A stretch of DNA of 64,000 nucleotides from Acetobacteraceae bacterium (GTDB lineage: Bacteria > Pseudomonadota > Alphaproteobacteria > Acetobacterales > Acetobacteraceae). Positions within the stretch are counted from its first letter, which is position 1. Each line of letters starts with the position of its first letter. The translations under genes and the position numbers were made by a program. Shown in pieces: positions 1 through 9,187 of this stretch. The notes below the pieces were generated by a model. That model saw only the letters and a program-made list of their open reading frames with translations. It did no database searches and was not told the DNA's origin. The stretch is taken from NCBI GenBank assembly GCA_030041375.1, contig JASHOA010000024.1, positions 1 to 64,000 on the forward strand, read 5' to 3'.

Positions 1-203
1 AGATGCACCAGCTTGCGCGCTACACACGGCTTCTGCGGCCGCGGTGTCACTGCCCCGGTGAGGGCCAGCCGCCGCCGGGCCTTGACCACATACGAGGCGC
101 TGACCCCGAACCGCTCCGCCGCTTGGCGCGCCGTCAGGGTGCCCGCCGCGAGCACGCGATCTCGCAAGTCCTGCGAGTAGGTTTGACCCCGGCGCCAAGT
201 CAT
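1..203 (-). CDS. IS630-family transposase, N-terminal part (cut by window edge)
   Basis: Read on the minus strand from the ATG at 203, the frame gives MTWRRGQTYSQDLRDRVLAA and continues to the window edge. The order is an IS630-type helix-turn-helix: a DLRDRVLAA start, then TARQAAERFGVSASYV as the recognition helix, then KARRRLALTG. IS630 transposases bind terminal repeats with this domain and cut through a DDE domain, which would lie to the left of base 1 and is not visible. The element's outer end is at about 300, so the gene points inward as expected. Whether the element is complete cannot be judged here. Confidence 0.8.
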   Translation of the reverse strand, partial: MTWRRGQTYSQDLRDRVLAAGTLTARQAAERFGVSASYVVKARRRLALTGAVTPRPQKPCVARKLVH

Positions 204-300
204 CGCCGCCTCCCACATCAGCCGGGCAGCTACGAATCACACGTCTCCGCGTCGCGCCAAGCCAAAACCGGCGATTCCACCCTCAGCGGAACCGCTCTAG
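1..300 (-). mobile_element. IS630-like insertion sequence, 5' end with terminal repeat
   Basis: The outer end is taken at the CTAG at 297-300, with a candidate terminal repeat at about 261-300 that reads CTAGAGCGGTTCCGCTGAGG inward on the minus strand. IS630 elements insert at TA and duplicate it, and a TA is present in the CTAG. The other end is outside the window, so the repeat pairing cannot be confirmed. The tcuB stop lies only 35 bp further right. Confidence 0.6.
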
Positions 301-334
301 TGTGTTCGGCTCGAGCGGAGGCCGACGGAGCCTT

Positions 335-1453
335 TCAGGATCCGCTATCCGGGGGGGCCGCGAGCGTGCGGCGTTCGCGTGCGTAACGGACCAGGGCGGC
401 AAAGCGATAGAGGCCGTGAACGAATTTTCCGTACGGAAAGGTCAGGAACAGCGCGAACACGATTCCGAGATGGAGCGCGAGCAGCACCGCCATGGCCGGG
501 GTGGCGCGGAAGAAGAGAACCGCGAGGCCTGAGAGCGCGGTGAGGAAGAGCATCACGATGAAGGTCGTTTCCATACCGGAATGGTCGGCATCGGCGATGG
601 CCGGGTCGCGACGGAGCCGGGCGAGGAAGAGACCCGGCGTGCCGACGACCAGACCGAACCCGCCCAGGGTGCCGAGCACGACCGGAAGATCCCACCACGG
701 ATAGGGTGCCTCGCGGCCAAAGCCGTAGTGATAGATGGTCCCGACACAGGTGGCAGCGAAGCAGAACAGGAAGCCCCAGAAGGTCAGATGATGGAAGAGC
801 GCGCGGCGATCCGTGGGGCGCTCGTCTTCATTCATGCAGCCGGCGCCGCCACCCTCGAGATAGCGGAGCAATGCGGCATCGTGGGTGGCGGCGGCGAGGA
901 AGGCCGGCGAGGCCAGCGTTGCGGCAGGTTCGGAGATGCCACGCCAGAAATGGGCGAGTCCTGCCGCGAGCGCGGCAAGCGCGGCGAGGAAGGCGATGCC
1001 GAAGACGATCACCATCGCGTTGTGCGACATGATGACGTAGAAGGCGCCGGGGCCGGCATGGGCGAGGAAGAGAGCGTTTGCGCCGGCGAGCGCGAAGCCG
1101 GCCAGGAAGCCGACCAGCGCGGCGAGGGTGAGCGTGGAAACGGCCAGGGCGTTTCGCGCGAAGAGCGGCGAGAAGAAGCCTGGCCAGGCGTAGCGGGCAT
1201 AGGACTGGGCGCGGATTTTCGCGAGCACCAGAGGCACGTTGACGTTGAATTCATGCGGCGGGGCGAACTGGCAATCGTAGAAGCAGGCGCCGCAATGGTG
1301 GCAGAGATTGGCGAGATAATCGAGATCGCCGTCGGCGAAGGAGCGGCGCATCTCCATCGCCGGGAAGACGGCGCAGAGCCCCTCGCAGTAGCGGCAGGCA
1401 TTGCAGACGGTCATGACGCGATCACCCTCGGCGAGCGCGTCAGTTCTGTGCAT
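335..1453 (-). CDS. tcuB: Tricarballylate utilisation protein TcuB (FeS membrane electron carrier)
   Basis: TcuB takes electrons from the reduced flavin of TcuA and passes them to the membrane quinone pool. The 372-residue product starts with two cysteine clusters, CNACRYCEGLC (about 17-27) and CHHCGACFYDC (about 51-61), which fit two 4Fe-4S centres. Several hydrophobic helices with histidines follow, as in the CitB/TcuB family. The start at 1453 overlaps the end of the upstream tcuA gene (1440) by 14 bp, so the two are very probably co-translated. An in-frame ATG 13 codons further in is an alternative start. No tcuR regulator or tcuC permease is seen nearby. Confidence 0.9.
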   Translation of the reverse strand: MHRTDALAEGDRVMTVCNACRYCEGLCAVFPAMEMRRSFADGDLDYLANLCHHCGACFYDCQFAPPHEFNVNVPLVLAKIRAQSYARYAWPGFFSPLFARNALAVSTLTLAALVGFLAGFALAGANALFLAHAGPGAFYVIMSHNAMVIVFGIAFLAALAALAAGLAHFWRGISEPAATLASPAFLAAATHDAALLRYLEGGGAGCMNEDERPTDRRALFHHLTFWGFLFCFAATCVGTIYHYGFGREAPYPWWDLPVVLGTLGGFGLVVGTPGLFLARLRRDPAIADADHSGMETTFIVMLFLTALSGLAVLFFRATPAMAVLLALHLGIVFALFLTFPYGKFVHGLYRFAALVRYARERRTLAAPPDSGS

Positions 1454-2831
1454 GGCGCGCGGCCCCCGTTCCGGCGATCCGTCCGAACACGCCGCCGATG
1501 GTCATGCCGATGCCGGCGGCGTAGCCGCGGCCGAGGACGTTGCCGGCCATGATCTCACCGGCAGCGAACATGTTGGAGGCGGCGCGGCCGTCCTGCATGA
1601 GAAGGCGCGCCTCACGATTCACGCGCGTGCCGAGATAGGTGAAGGTGATGCCGGGGCGCACGGGATAGGCGTAGAAGGGCGCGGTGACAAGCGGGCGTGC
1701 CCAATGCGATTTGGGCGGGGCCAGGCCGACGGTTGCGCAGTCATCGAGGATCTCCGGATCGAAGCGGCCGGGGCGGCAGGCCGCGTTGAAGCCGGCGACG
1801 GTCGTTTCGAGTGCGTCCGGGTCGAGCTCGAGTTTGGCGGCGAGAGTGCGAATGTCATCTGCCTGGATCGGCGGATAGAGCGAGGGCATGAAGAGAGTGA
1901 TGGCGCGGGCGTCGAAGAGGATATAGGCGATCTGGTCCGGCTGGGCGGCGACCAGGCGGCCCCAGATGGCATAGCGCTTCGGCCAGATATCCTCGCCCTC
2001 GTCAGAGAAGCGCTCGGCGTGCTTGTTGACGACGATGCCGAAAACGACACAGTCGAGCCGGGTGATGATGCCGCCGTCGAATTTCGGGGCGCGGGCGTCG
2101 ATAGCGACGGCGTGGCATTGAGTGGGATCGCCGACCTCGGTGGCACCCTTCTCGAGGAGGCATTTGAGAACAGTGCCGTGGTTGTAGGGGCTGCCGCGGA
2201 TGAGAAAGTTCCCGGCGCTCGGGCCCCAGGCCTGCTCGAGCCATTCGGTGTTGGCCTCGAAGCCGCCGGCAGCGGCGACGAACGAGCGGGCGGGCACGCT
2301 GTAGCGGGCGCCGTTTTCGAGCACGACGGCAGCCTTGAAGTGGTTGTCGTCGATGGCGAGATCGACGACCTCGGAATCATAGCGGACGGCGACGCCGAGC
2401 GCCTCGGCGGTGCGGTAGAGCGCGTTCAGCATGGCCCGGCCGCCGCCGAGGAAAAAGGAGTTGGTGCGGCCGAGGCCGAGCGTGCCGCTGAGCGAGGGTT
2501 GGAAGCGCACGCCCTGGGCGCCGATCCAGTGCAGCAGATCCTTGGATTCGTGAATCATGATGCGGGCGAGATCGTCGTCGGTCGCACCGGAGGTGACGCG
2601 AAGGAGATCGTCCCGGAACTCCTCCTCCGTGTAGCGGCCGGTGAGGTTCGCAGTTGCCGTATCGTGGGCGACGCGCATGTTGCGCGTGTGACGCGAGTTG
2701 CCGCCGCGGTAGAAGCGCGGGGCCGCTTCCAGTACGAGAACGGAGGCGCCGGCCCGACGGGCGGCAATTGCTGCGCAAAGAGCCGCGTTGCCGCCGCCGG
2801 CTACCAGGACATCGGGAGCAAACTCTTGCAT
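1440..2831 (-). CDS. tcuA: FAD-dependent tricarballylate dehydrogenase TcuA
   Basis: This flavoprotein oxidises tricarballylate to cis-aconitate, which enters the TCA cycle. The start was set at the ATG at 2831 because the FAD-binding Rossmann motif follows at once (VLVAGGGNAALCAAIAARR, about residues 7-25). The frame extends 52 codons further upstream, but that part looks like spurious sequence. The RGGNSRHTRNMRV segment and a C-terminal GEIMAGNVLGRGYAAGIG segment are typical of the fumarate reductase/succinate dehydrogenase flavoprotein superfamily to which TcuA belongs. No strong Shine-Dalgarno sequence precedes the chosen start. Length is 463 residues, normal for the family. Confidence 0.9.
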   Translation of the reverse strand: MQEFAPDVLVAGGGNAALCAAIAARRAGASVLVLEAAPRFYRGGNSRHTRNMRVAHDTATANLTGRYTEEEFRDDLLRVTSGATDDDLARIMIHESKDLLHWIGAQGVRFQPSLSGTLGLGRTNSFFLGGGRAMLNALYRTAEALGVAVRYDSEVVDLAIDDNHFKAAVVLENGARYSVPARSFVAAAGGFEANTEWLEQAWGPSAGNFLIRGSPYNHGTVLKCLLEKGATEVGDPTQCHAVAIDARAPKFDGGIITRLDCVVFGIVVNKHAERFSDEGEDIWPKRYAIWGRLVAAQPDQIAYILFDARAITLFMPSLYPPIQADDIRTLAAKLELDPDALETTVAGFNAACRPGRFDPEILDDCATVGLAPPKSHWARPLVTAPFYAYPVRPGITFTYLGTRVNREARLLMQDGRAASNMFAAGEIMAGNVLGRGYAAGIGMTIGGVFGRIAGTGAARHAQN

Positions 2832-2919
2832 GCCATTCGGGTGCCGCGCCGCGTGGTGACGATAGGCGCCTCCGGGAGGCGTGGAAAGCGGCGGGCCCCG
2901 CGGGAGGGTGCCGTCAAGA

Positions 2920-3570
2920 TCAGGAATTGGCAGGGGACAGGCGGCTGTACAGGAAGGCCCAGAGCAGGAGGAGGCCGATCGTTGCATAGCCGATGATCGG
3001 CCCCACGATCAGGAAACGGCCGACGGGGAGGGTGAAGACGAGGACGGCGCGGAGCGCCGTCTCGGCGACGAGGCCGATGCCCCAGACGAACGTGATGACC
3101 GTGAAGAGATGGCGGAAACCGGGCCTCTCCTGCTCGCTTTCGAAAGCCGCGCGCTCGGCCTCGGATCGGCGGGAGAGGCTGGCACGCGCAAGCAGGTAAA
3201 CGAGCGGCTTGCCGATGACTGCGGAAGCGATGAACGCGAGGCCGATCAGGCCGGTGACGAGAGATTCGCGCATCAGGAGGAGCCTTGGTGAGCCGCCGAA
3301 GGCGAAGCCCACGAGCGAGAGAGCGATGCCGGAGAGCACGAGTATGGAGAGCGCATCGATCCGGCGGAGGCGCGCAAACTCGGCGAGGCTCCAGATGATC
3401 GGCGGTGCGGCGGAGGCCATGATGGCATGCACCTCGCCGAAGCGCGGCCGGGCCAGCCGGTAACAAGCCCAGGGCAGCACGAGGTTGACCAGAAGCTCGA
3501 GTACGATACCGGCGCGGCGGCGGGTGAAGATGCGGGAAAAGCGCATCAATGGGGCCGGTTGGCGGTGCAT
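2920..3570 (-). CDS. VC0807-family integral membrane protein
   Basis: The 216-residue product has about six hydrophobic segments. It matches the VC0807 family as I remember it: a LLVNLVLPWACYRLARPRFG start, the APPIIWSLAEFARLRRID loop, and the GGSPRLLLMRESLVTGLIGL core. The family's function is unknown. An ATG nine codons in (3546) is an equally good start, and neither has a clear ribosome binding site. It lies 89 bp upstream of tcuA on the same strand, so co-transcription with tcuAB is possible but not shown. Confidence 0.75.
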   Translation of the reverse strand: MHRQPAPLMRFSRIFTRRRAGIVLELLVNLVLPWACYRLARPRFGEVHAIMASAAPPIIWSLAEFARLRRIDALSILVLSGIALSLVGFAFGGSPRLLLMRESLVTGLIGLAFIASAVIGKPLVYLLARASLSRRSEAERAAFESEQERPGFRHLFTVITFVWGIGLVAETALRAVLVFTLPVGRFLIVGPIIGYATIGLLLLWAFLYSRLSPANS

Positions 3571-3612
3571 CCCGCGGCGGTGGTCCGGTTCATGCGAAAG
3601 GGACTGCGGCGC

Positions 3613-5175
3613 TTATTGGTTCGCCGTGACATGCAGCCCGAGGAGCGAAGCGAGATCGGGCGGCGGCATGGCCGTCGTGTTCCTGAGGGTGGCGAGGGCC
3701 ACCGGGCTCCGTGGAGAGAGCGCGATGGTCAATGAATGCGGAGCCTCGAGGAAGGCGACGAGTTGCTTGGCCGCCTGAGTGATGGCAGGGCTGTCTGCGA
3801 ACTCCTCCGCACGGTTCTGCACCATGGTGATCATCTGCTGGCGGAACGCATGCGGATCGGCGTGCATGGTCTCAGCGGCGGCTTTGAAGGCACGTTCGAC
3901 CAGCGATGCGTCCTGGTAGCGGAGCACGGCATGGGCGAGGCGCGCCTGATCGAGCGCGGCGGGGCCCGGTGCGACGCCGACCAGGCTTGCCGAGAGATCG
4001 AGCGAACCAAGCTCTGCGATTTTCAGCCGGAGGTCCTGAAGGGAGAGGCGGTCGGCCTGGAGCTCCCAGTCGTAGGCCAGGTCGAAGCTGACGGTCATTG
4101 CGTCGAGGCCGAGTTGGTCGAAGGCGAGGTGCGCTCTTTGGTTCGGCACTTCCGCGCGTGTCAGGCGAAGACCGTCCCAGGCGAGCGCAGCCGAAACGGG
4201 CAAGCCGCCGGAGACGGCGATCCGCGACAGCGTGAAGGTGCCGAGAGTGACCGGCGGGCGCGAAGGGGACTTGGTCGCCATGCCGGCCAACTCAAACCGG
4301 CCGATGGCGAGGCCGTTCAGCGACGCCGGAGTGAGCGCCGTCGCAGTCAGCAGCCGGGTCAGAGGCTGGCGTACATTCACGCCGCTTACGGCGACGCGGT
4401 CGATCGTCAAGGTTCCGACGGGCGGGCCGAGTTCAAGCACGATATGCCCGGCGCTGCCGGCGCCGAATATCCCACGCTCGTTGGACTCTCCGGTCGATCT
4501 TGCGACGCTGTAGGTGACCGTGCGGGCCGGCATCCCTTTTGTTGGGGGGACCTGTGCGGTCGCGGTGATGTCGTTCGCATCGGCACTTCTATAGCCCACG
4601 CCGAGAACAATGGCCGATTCGAATCGCAGCAGAGGGAGGATCGCGGTGAGCGATTTCGGGCGCGGCTCGGCGGTCAAGGTTGCCAGTGCTTCGGTCCAGG
4701 TCGGCACCCCGGGATGCAGCAGCGCCCAGGGATAAAGGCGCGGTCCGTCGATCCGCGCCGAGGCAATTTTCTCTGACAGCTGCCGGGTGCGGATCGTGAC
4801 ATTGGTGAATTGTACGGCGGCGCTCACGGGAATTGCGGTGTCGGGTTTCAGTGCCGTGGGGTTGGCCTCGGCACGTTGCCAGTCGCTTCCGAGCGTCAGC
4901 GACGGGCGATCCAGCACCACCGTGTCGCTCGTCATCTCGAGGCCGGGCGCGCTTTTGCTGCGGAAGGTGACGGCAGTGAGGGTTCCGCGGTCGGAGAAGA
5001 TGGAGTAGTCCGCGCTTTTGTAGTCGAGCGAAGTTCCGGCGGGCAGGAACTGTTGCGCCTCATGGAGCGCGGTTTCGAACTCGGCCTCAGGATACATCAC
5101 GAGGCCGGCATAGAGTGCTACGGCGACGACGACGATGATGACCGCGCCACCGATCAGGAACCATTTCTTGCCCAT
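3613..5175 (-). CDS. Membrane-anchored periplasmic protein of unknown function
   Basis: I do not recognise a named family with certainty. The start at 5175 is supported by AGGGGG in the right place and by the following lysines and single hydrophobic helix (MGKKWFLIGGAVIIVVVAVA). The remaining 490 or so residues are beta-rich with repeated L-x-L patterns and no cysteines of note. This resembles the AsmA/DUF945/DUF2125 type of inner-membrane-anchored periplasmic proteins. It is followed by the VC0807-family gene 43 bp downstream on the same strand, so the pair may be one unit. The frame continues 51 codons upstream of the chosen start, but that extension is arginine-rich and unlikely to be translated. 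Confidence 0.6.
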   Translation of the reverse strand: MGKKWFLIGGAVIIVVVAVALYAGLVMYPEAEFETALHEAQQFLPAGTSLDYKSADYSIFSDRGTLTAVTFRSKSAPGLEMTSDTVVLDRPSLTLGSDWQRAEANPTALKPDTAIPVSAAVQFTNVTIRTRQLSEKIASARIDGPRLYPWALLHPGVPTWTEALATLTAEPRPKSLTAILPLLRFESAIVLGVGYRSADANDITATAQVPPTKGMPARTVTYSVARSTGESNERGIFGAGSAGHIVLELGPPVGTLTIDRVAVSGVNVRQPLTRLLTATALTPASLNGLAIGRFELAGMATKSPSRPPVTLGTFTLSRIAVSGGLPVSAALAWDGLRLTRAEVPNQRAHLAFDQLGLDAMTVSFDLAYDWELQADRLSLQDLRLKIAELGSLDLSASLVGVAPGPAALDQARLAHAVLRYQDASLVERAFKAAAETMHADPHAFRQQMITMVQNRAEEFADSPAITQAAKQLVAFLEAPHSLTIALSPRSPVALATLRNTTAMPPPDLASLLGLHVTANQ

Positions 5176-5396
5176 CGGGCCCCCTGCAGCACTTCGCTTT
5201 CGCGCATTCAGCCGGCCGCCCGACCGGGCGGCGGAGAGATCGACCGGCGATCTTTCGGCCCGGCAATGGGCACGCCGGCGCCAAGCGTGCCAGAACGCCA
5301 TGGACCTGTCGATGATTGCGGCGCCCATTTTTCAGGGCGGTTTGTCAAGCCGGGCACGGAAGAGCATCGTCGAACGGTCGGCGGAGGGAACGAAGA

Positions 5397-6422
5397 ATGG
5401 CGAAGGGGGCAGGCGAGCGGTGGATCGCGGAGTCGATCGCGGCGCGGCGGGGGCTGGGCTGGGCACGGAGCCCGGCGCTGCACGAACTGACAGAGGCTCG
5501 GCAGGGTCCATACCATTACACGATCGGACCCTATTCGGAGCCGGTGCTGAGCGTGGCGGCAGGAGACCGGATCCGGATCGAGACGCGCGATGCCTTCGGA
5601 GGCGCGATGCGGACGGAGCGTGACAAGCCGACGCGGCGGCTCAGGATGCCGTTCGTCAATCCGCAGAACGGTCCGATCATGGTGGAGGGAGCGGAGCCCG
5701 GGGATGCGCTGGCGGTTTATATCGAGAGCATGCGGCCGCGCGGAGAGAATCCGCGGGGCACCTGCTGCATGATCCCACATTTCGGCGCGCTGACGGGGAC
5801 TGGCCTCACCGCGATGCTGCAGGCGCCGCTTCCGGAGGTGACACGGAAGGTCGATCTCGACGAGAAGGAGGTCAAGTGGAGCGCGCGGGTGACGCTGCCG
5901 TACAAGCCGCATATCGGCACGCTCTCCGCCTCGCCGGAGATCGATTCGATCAATTCGCTGACGCCGGACCAGCATGGCGGGAACATGGACCTGCCGGACA
6001 TGGGGCCGGGGAGCATCACCTATCTGCCGGTGCGGACGACGGGGGCGAGGCTTTTCATCGGCGATGCGCATGCCTGCCAGGGCGACGGGGAGGTCTGCGG
6101 AACGGCGGTGGAATATGCCTCGACGACGACGATCCGGGTGGACGTGATCAAGGGCTGGACGCTCGAATGGCCGCGGTTGGAGCGGGAGGATTTCATCATG
6201 GCGATCGGCAGCGCGAGGCCGCTCGAGGATGCGGCACGGATTGCCTATCGCGAGCTGGTGCTGTGGATGGAGAACGAGTACGGGTTCGAGCGTTGGGACG
6301 CGTACATGATGCTGAGCCAATGCGGACGCGTGCGGCTCGGCAATTTCGTCGATCCGAAATACACGGTCGGTGCGGGAATTGCCAAGCGCTACCTGGCAGC
6401 GCCGGCGGCCGGCAAGGAATGA
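5397..6422 (+). CDS. Acetamidase/formamidase family protein
   Basis: The 341-residue product belongs to the FmdA/AmdA family, which hydrolyses short amides to the acid and ammonia. Visible family features are YHYTIGPYSEPVLSVAAGD near the N-terminus, NPQNGPIMVEGAEPGDAL, and the central GDAHACQGDGEVCGTAVE block with the metal-binding histidine and glutamate region. The start at 5397 has GGAGGGA just upstream, while the frame's earlier ATG lies in arginine-rich filler. It is followed by an SDR gene 18 bp later and a GST-like gene that overlaps it, so this looks like a three-gene catabolic operon. The true amide substrate is unknown. Confidence 0.88.
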   Translation: MAKGAGERWIAESIAARRGLGWARSPALHELTEARQGPYHYTIGPYSEPVLSVAAGDRIRIETRDAFGGAMRTERDKPTRRLRMPFVNPQNGPIMVEGAEPGDALAVYIESMRPRGENPRGTCCMIPHFGALTGTGLTAMLQAPLPEVTRKVDLDEKEVKWSARVTLPYKPHIGTLSASPEIDSINSLTPDQHGGNMDLPDMGPGSITYLPVRTTGARLFIGDAHACQGDGEVCGTAVEYASTTTIRVDVIKGWTLEWPRLEREDFIMAIGSARPLEDAARIAYRELVLWMENEYGFERWDAYMMLSQCGRVRLGNFVDPKYTVGAGIAKRYLAAPAAGKE

Positions 6423-6440
6423 GAAAATGGAGGTGAGACC

Positions 6441-7202
6441 ATGGATCTGGGCCTGAAGGGACGCCGCGCGCTGGTGACGGGCGGAACACGCGGGATCGGG
6501 CGGTCGATCGCCGAGCACCTGGCGGCGGAGGGCGCGGATGTGGCGATCTGCGCGCGGGACCGGGCGGAGGTTGCGGTGACGATCAAGGCGCTGGCGGCCA
6601 AAGGGGGCAGGGCGAGCGGGCGGTCGCTCGATGTCGCCGATCATGTTGCGCTCGGGCGATGGATTGCCGAGACGGGGCACGAGTTCGGCGGGCTCGACAT
6701 CGTGGTCTCCAACGTTTCGGCGCTGGCGATCGGGCCGGAGGAGGCGTGCTGGCGGGCGGAGTTCGAAACCGATCTGATGGGCACGGTGAAGGCGGTGGAG
6801 GCGGCGATGCCGTTCCTCGAGCGATCCGATGCGGCCTCCATCGTGGTGATTTCCTCGGTCTCCGGGCGGGAAGTCGATTTTGCGGCGGGACCGTACGGGG
6901 TTTTCAAGGCCGCACTCGTGCATTACGCGAAGGGACTCTCGTACCAGCTTGCGGGGAAGGGCATCCGGGTCAATGCGCTCTCGCCCGGCAACACCTATTT
7001 CCCGGGCGGAGTGTGGCAGAAGATCGAGCGCGGCAACCCGGAGCTTTACAGCCGGGCGCTGGCGCTCAACCCGACAGGGAGGATGGGCAAACCCGAGGAG
7101 ATGGCGCGGGCGGCAGTATTTCTGGCCAGTCCGGCGGCGAGCTTCATCACCGGAACGAATCTGGTGGTGGACGGGGCGCTGACGCGGGGCGTGCAGTTCT
7201 GA
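6441..7202 (+). CDS. Short-chain dehydrogenase/reductase
   Basis: The 253-residue product is a classical SDR oxidoreductase. The NAD(P)-binding motif is TGGTRGIG (13-20), the catalytic serine is in the VVISSVSG stretch (about 135-142), and the active-site pair is Y152/K156 in YGVFK. A good ribosome binding site (GGAGGTGAG) precedes the ATG. The stop codon shares one base with the start of the following GST-like gene (TGATG), so the two are translationally coupled. The substrate cannot be read from sequence. Confidence 0.92.
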   Translation: MDLGLKGRRALVTGGTRGIGRSIAEHLAAEGADVAICARDRAEVAVTIKALAAKGGRASGRSLDVADHVALGRWIAETGHEFGGLDIVVSNVSALAIGPEEACWRAEFETDLMGTVKAVEAAMPFLERSDAASIVVISSVSGREVDFAAGPYGVFKAALVHYAKGLSYQLAGKGIRVNALSPGNTYFPGGVWQKIERGNPELYSRALALNPTGRMGKPEEMARAAVFLASPAASFITGTNLVVDGALTRGVQF

Positions 7203-7840
7203 TGGGCACCGTTCTTTACTACTACCCGGGCAATGCGAGCCTGCTGCCGCACATGATGCTCAGGGAGATCGGCGCCGAATTCGCGCTTCGGCTGGTCGAC
7301 CGGGCGAAGAGTGAGCAAAAGAGCGCGGAATATCTCAGGCTCAATCCCAACGGGCGGATCCCGGTGCTCATCGATGGCGATCTGGTGCTGTTCGAGACGG
7401 CGGCGATCGCGATGCATCTCGCGGACCGCCATCCGGAAGCGCGGCTCGCCCCTCCCGTCGGGGCGGCGGAGCGATCCGAGTTCTACAAGTGGATGGTGCA
7501 TCTGACGAATACGCCGCAGGCGGAGTATCGGGCCTGGTTCTACCCCGACGAGCACGTGGCCGATCCGGCGGCGGCGCCGGCCGTCAAGGCGGCGGCGGGG
7601 AAGCGGCTGGAAGCCATGTTCGGGCGCATTGCAGCGCAGTTGGCTGGGCGAGAATGGCTGCTCGCTTCCGGATTCTCGGCGGCCGATCTTTTTCTGTTCA
7701 TGCTGGTGCGCTGGGGCCGGGCGATGCCAAAGCCTCCGCGCGAGATCGCACCGCTGGGTGCACATGCGGCGCGCGTTCTGGCACGGCCGGCGGTGGCGGC
7801 GGCACTGGCGGCGGAGGGGATCGCGGCGCCGTTCGTGTGA
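7202..7840 (+). CDS. Glutathione S-transferase family protein
   Basis: The 212-residue product has an N-terminal thioredoxin-like domain with the LNPNGRIPVL and LFETAAIAMHLAD glutathione-binding segments, followed by an all-helical C-terminal domain (SAADLFLFMLVRWG). It resembles the beta/Gst-like classes of alphaproteobacteria. The start at 7202 overlaps the SDR stop by one base. Its place in an acetamidase-SDR-GST unit suggests a detoxifying or cofactor role in the same pathway, which is inference. Confidence 0.88.
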   Translation: MGTVLYYYPGNASLLPHMMLREIGAEFALRLVDRAKSEQKSAEYLRLNPNGRIPVLIDGDLVLFETAAIAMHLADRHPEARLAPPVGAAERSEFYKWMVHLTNTPQAEYRAWFYPDEHVADPAAAPAVKAAAGKRLEAMFGRIAAQLAGREWLLASGFSAADLFLFMLVRWGRAMPKPPREIAPLGAHAARVLARPAVAAALAAEGIAAPFV

Positions 7841-7845
7841 GCGGT

Positions 7846-9042
7846 TCAGATGGCGTGCGCGGCGCGGAAGGATTCTATTTCGGTGGCGGAAAAGCCGAGT
7901 TCGGAGAGGATGGCGCCGGTTTGCTCGCCGAGGGCGGGCACCTTGCCCATGCGCGGGGCAAAGGCGTTCGAGTTGGCGGGAGGAAGAAGTGCGGGAAGCT
8001 CGCCCGCGGGCGAGGCGATGCTTTGCCAGCGATGGCGCGCCGCGAGTTGGGGATGCGCCCAGAGTTGCGCCATGTCGTTGACATGGGCATTGGCGATGCC
8101 GGCTTCGTCAAGGCGTGCCCGGAGTTCCGCGCCGGTGAGGGAAGAAGAGACGCCGGTGACGATGGGCGCCAGCACTGCCGCATTGGCGATGCGGTTGGCG
8201 TTGGAATCGAAGCGTGGATCGGAGGCGAGATCCGGGCGGAGAAGAACGGTCTCGCAGAACTTCTTCCATTCGCGTTCGTTCTGCAGGCCGAGCATGACGG
8301 TCACGCCATCCCGGGCGGTGAATGGACCGTAGGGGTAGATGGTGGCGTGTGCGGCCCCGGTGCGGGGCGGCGGAGGCTTGCCTTCGAAGGTGTAATAGAG
8401 GGGAAAGCTCATCCATTCGCCGAGCGCCTCGAGCATCGAGACCTCGACATGGCTGCCGCGGCCGGTGGCGGCGCGGGAGATCAGGGCGGTGAGGATGCCG
8501 CTGAAAGCGTACATGCCGGCGGCGATGTCGGCGATCGAGATGCCGGACTTGGCGGGGTGGCCCGGCGTTCCGGTAACGGAAAGAAAGCCTGACTCGCTCT
8601 GGATCAGGAGATCGTACGCCTTGCGATCCCGATATGGCCCGTCCTCGCCGTAGCCCGAGATGTCGCAGAGGATGAGGCGGGGATGGCGAGGGCGGAGCTT
8701 TTCCTCCGAGAGGCCGAGCCGGGCGGCGGCGCCGGGCGCAAGATTCTGCACCAGGACATCGGTCATCGCCAGCAGGCGCGAGAGGATCGGGGCCGCGGCA
8801 TCGTGCTTGACGTCCAGCGTGAGGCTTTCCTTCGAGCGGTTGCACCAGACGAAGTGCGAGGAGAGGCCGCGCACGCGATCATCATAGGAGCGGGCGAAAT
8901 CGCCGACTTCCGGGCGCTCCACCTTGATGACGCGGGCGCCGAGATCGGCAAGCTGGCGGGTGGCAAAGGGGGCGGCGATGGCATGCTCGAGCGTGACCAC
9001 GAGCAGACCATCGAGCGGGCGGGCGGAGGCGGAAACGGTCAT
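7846..9042 (-). CDS. CaiB/BaiF family (class III) CoA-transferase
   Basis: The enzyme moves coenzyme A between carboxylic acids. The 398-residue product has the family's N-terminal PLDGLLVVTLEHAIAAPFAT, the LADLGARVIKVERPEVGDFAR block, and YDLLIQSESGFLSVTG, which contains the aspartate that forms the acyl-CoA adduct in class III transferases. The start at 9042 is supported by GGAAGAAACC immediately upstream. It converges on the GST-like gene, with only 5 bp between the two stops. The substrate is unknown. Confidence 0.9.
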   Translation of the reverse strand: MTVSASARPLDGLLVVTLEHAIAAPFATRQLADLGARVIKVERPEVGDFARSYDDRVRGLSSHFVWCNRSKESLTLDVKHDAAAPILSRLLAMTDVLVQNLAPGAAARLGLSEEKLRPRHPRLILCDISGYGEDGPYRDRKAYDLLIQSESGFLSVTGTPGHPAKSGISIADIAAGMYAFSGILTALISRAATGRGSHVEVSMLEALGEWMSFPLYYTFEGKPPPPRTGAAHATIYPYGPFTARDGVTVMLGLQNEREWKKFCETVLLRPDLASDPRFDSNANRIANAAVLAPIVTGVSSSLTGAELRARLDEAGIANAHVNDMAQLWAHPQLAARHRWQSIASPAGELPALLPPANSNAFAPRMGKVPALGEQTGAILSELGFSATEIESFRAAHAI

Positions 9043-9187
9043 GGTTTCTTCCGGACACTCCCGGCCGACGTAGCGAAGGCGCGTTTCGCCCCGCTGCCAG
9101 CGAGGCTGCAATCGTTCGCGAAATCAATGGGGCGGACAAGGCGGGGCCGCTATGGGCCGAGCGGTTCGGGTACTGATTGCCCATGCA

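Noticed and set aside
1401-2996. Plus-strand open frame of 531 codons over tcuA
   Set aside because: Opposite to TcuA, with glycine/alanine/aspartate bias from codon complement.
5208-6923. Long minus-strand open frame (571 codons) across the acetamidase and SDR genes
   Set aside because: It is antisense to two well-supported genes, rich in arginine and histidine, and has no family features. Such frames are common opposite high-G+C genes.
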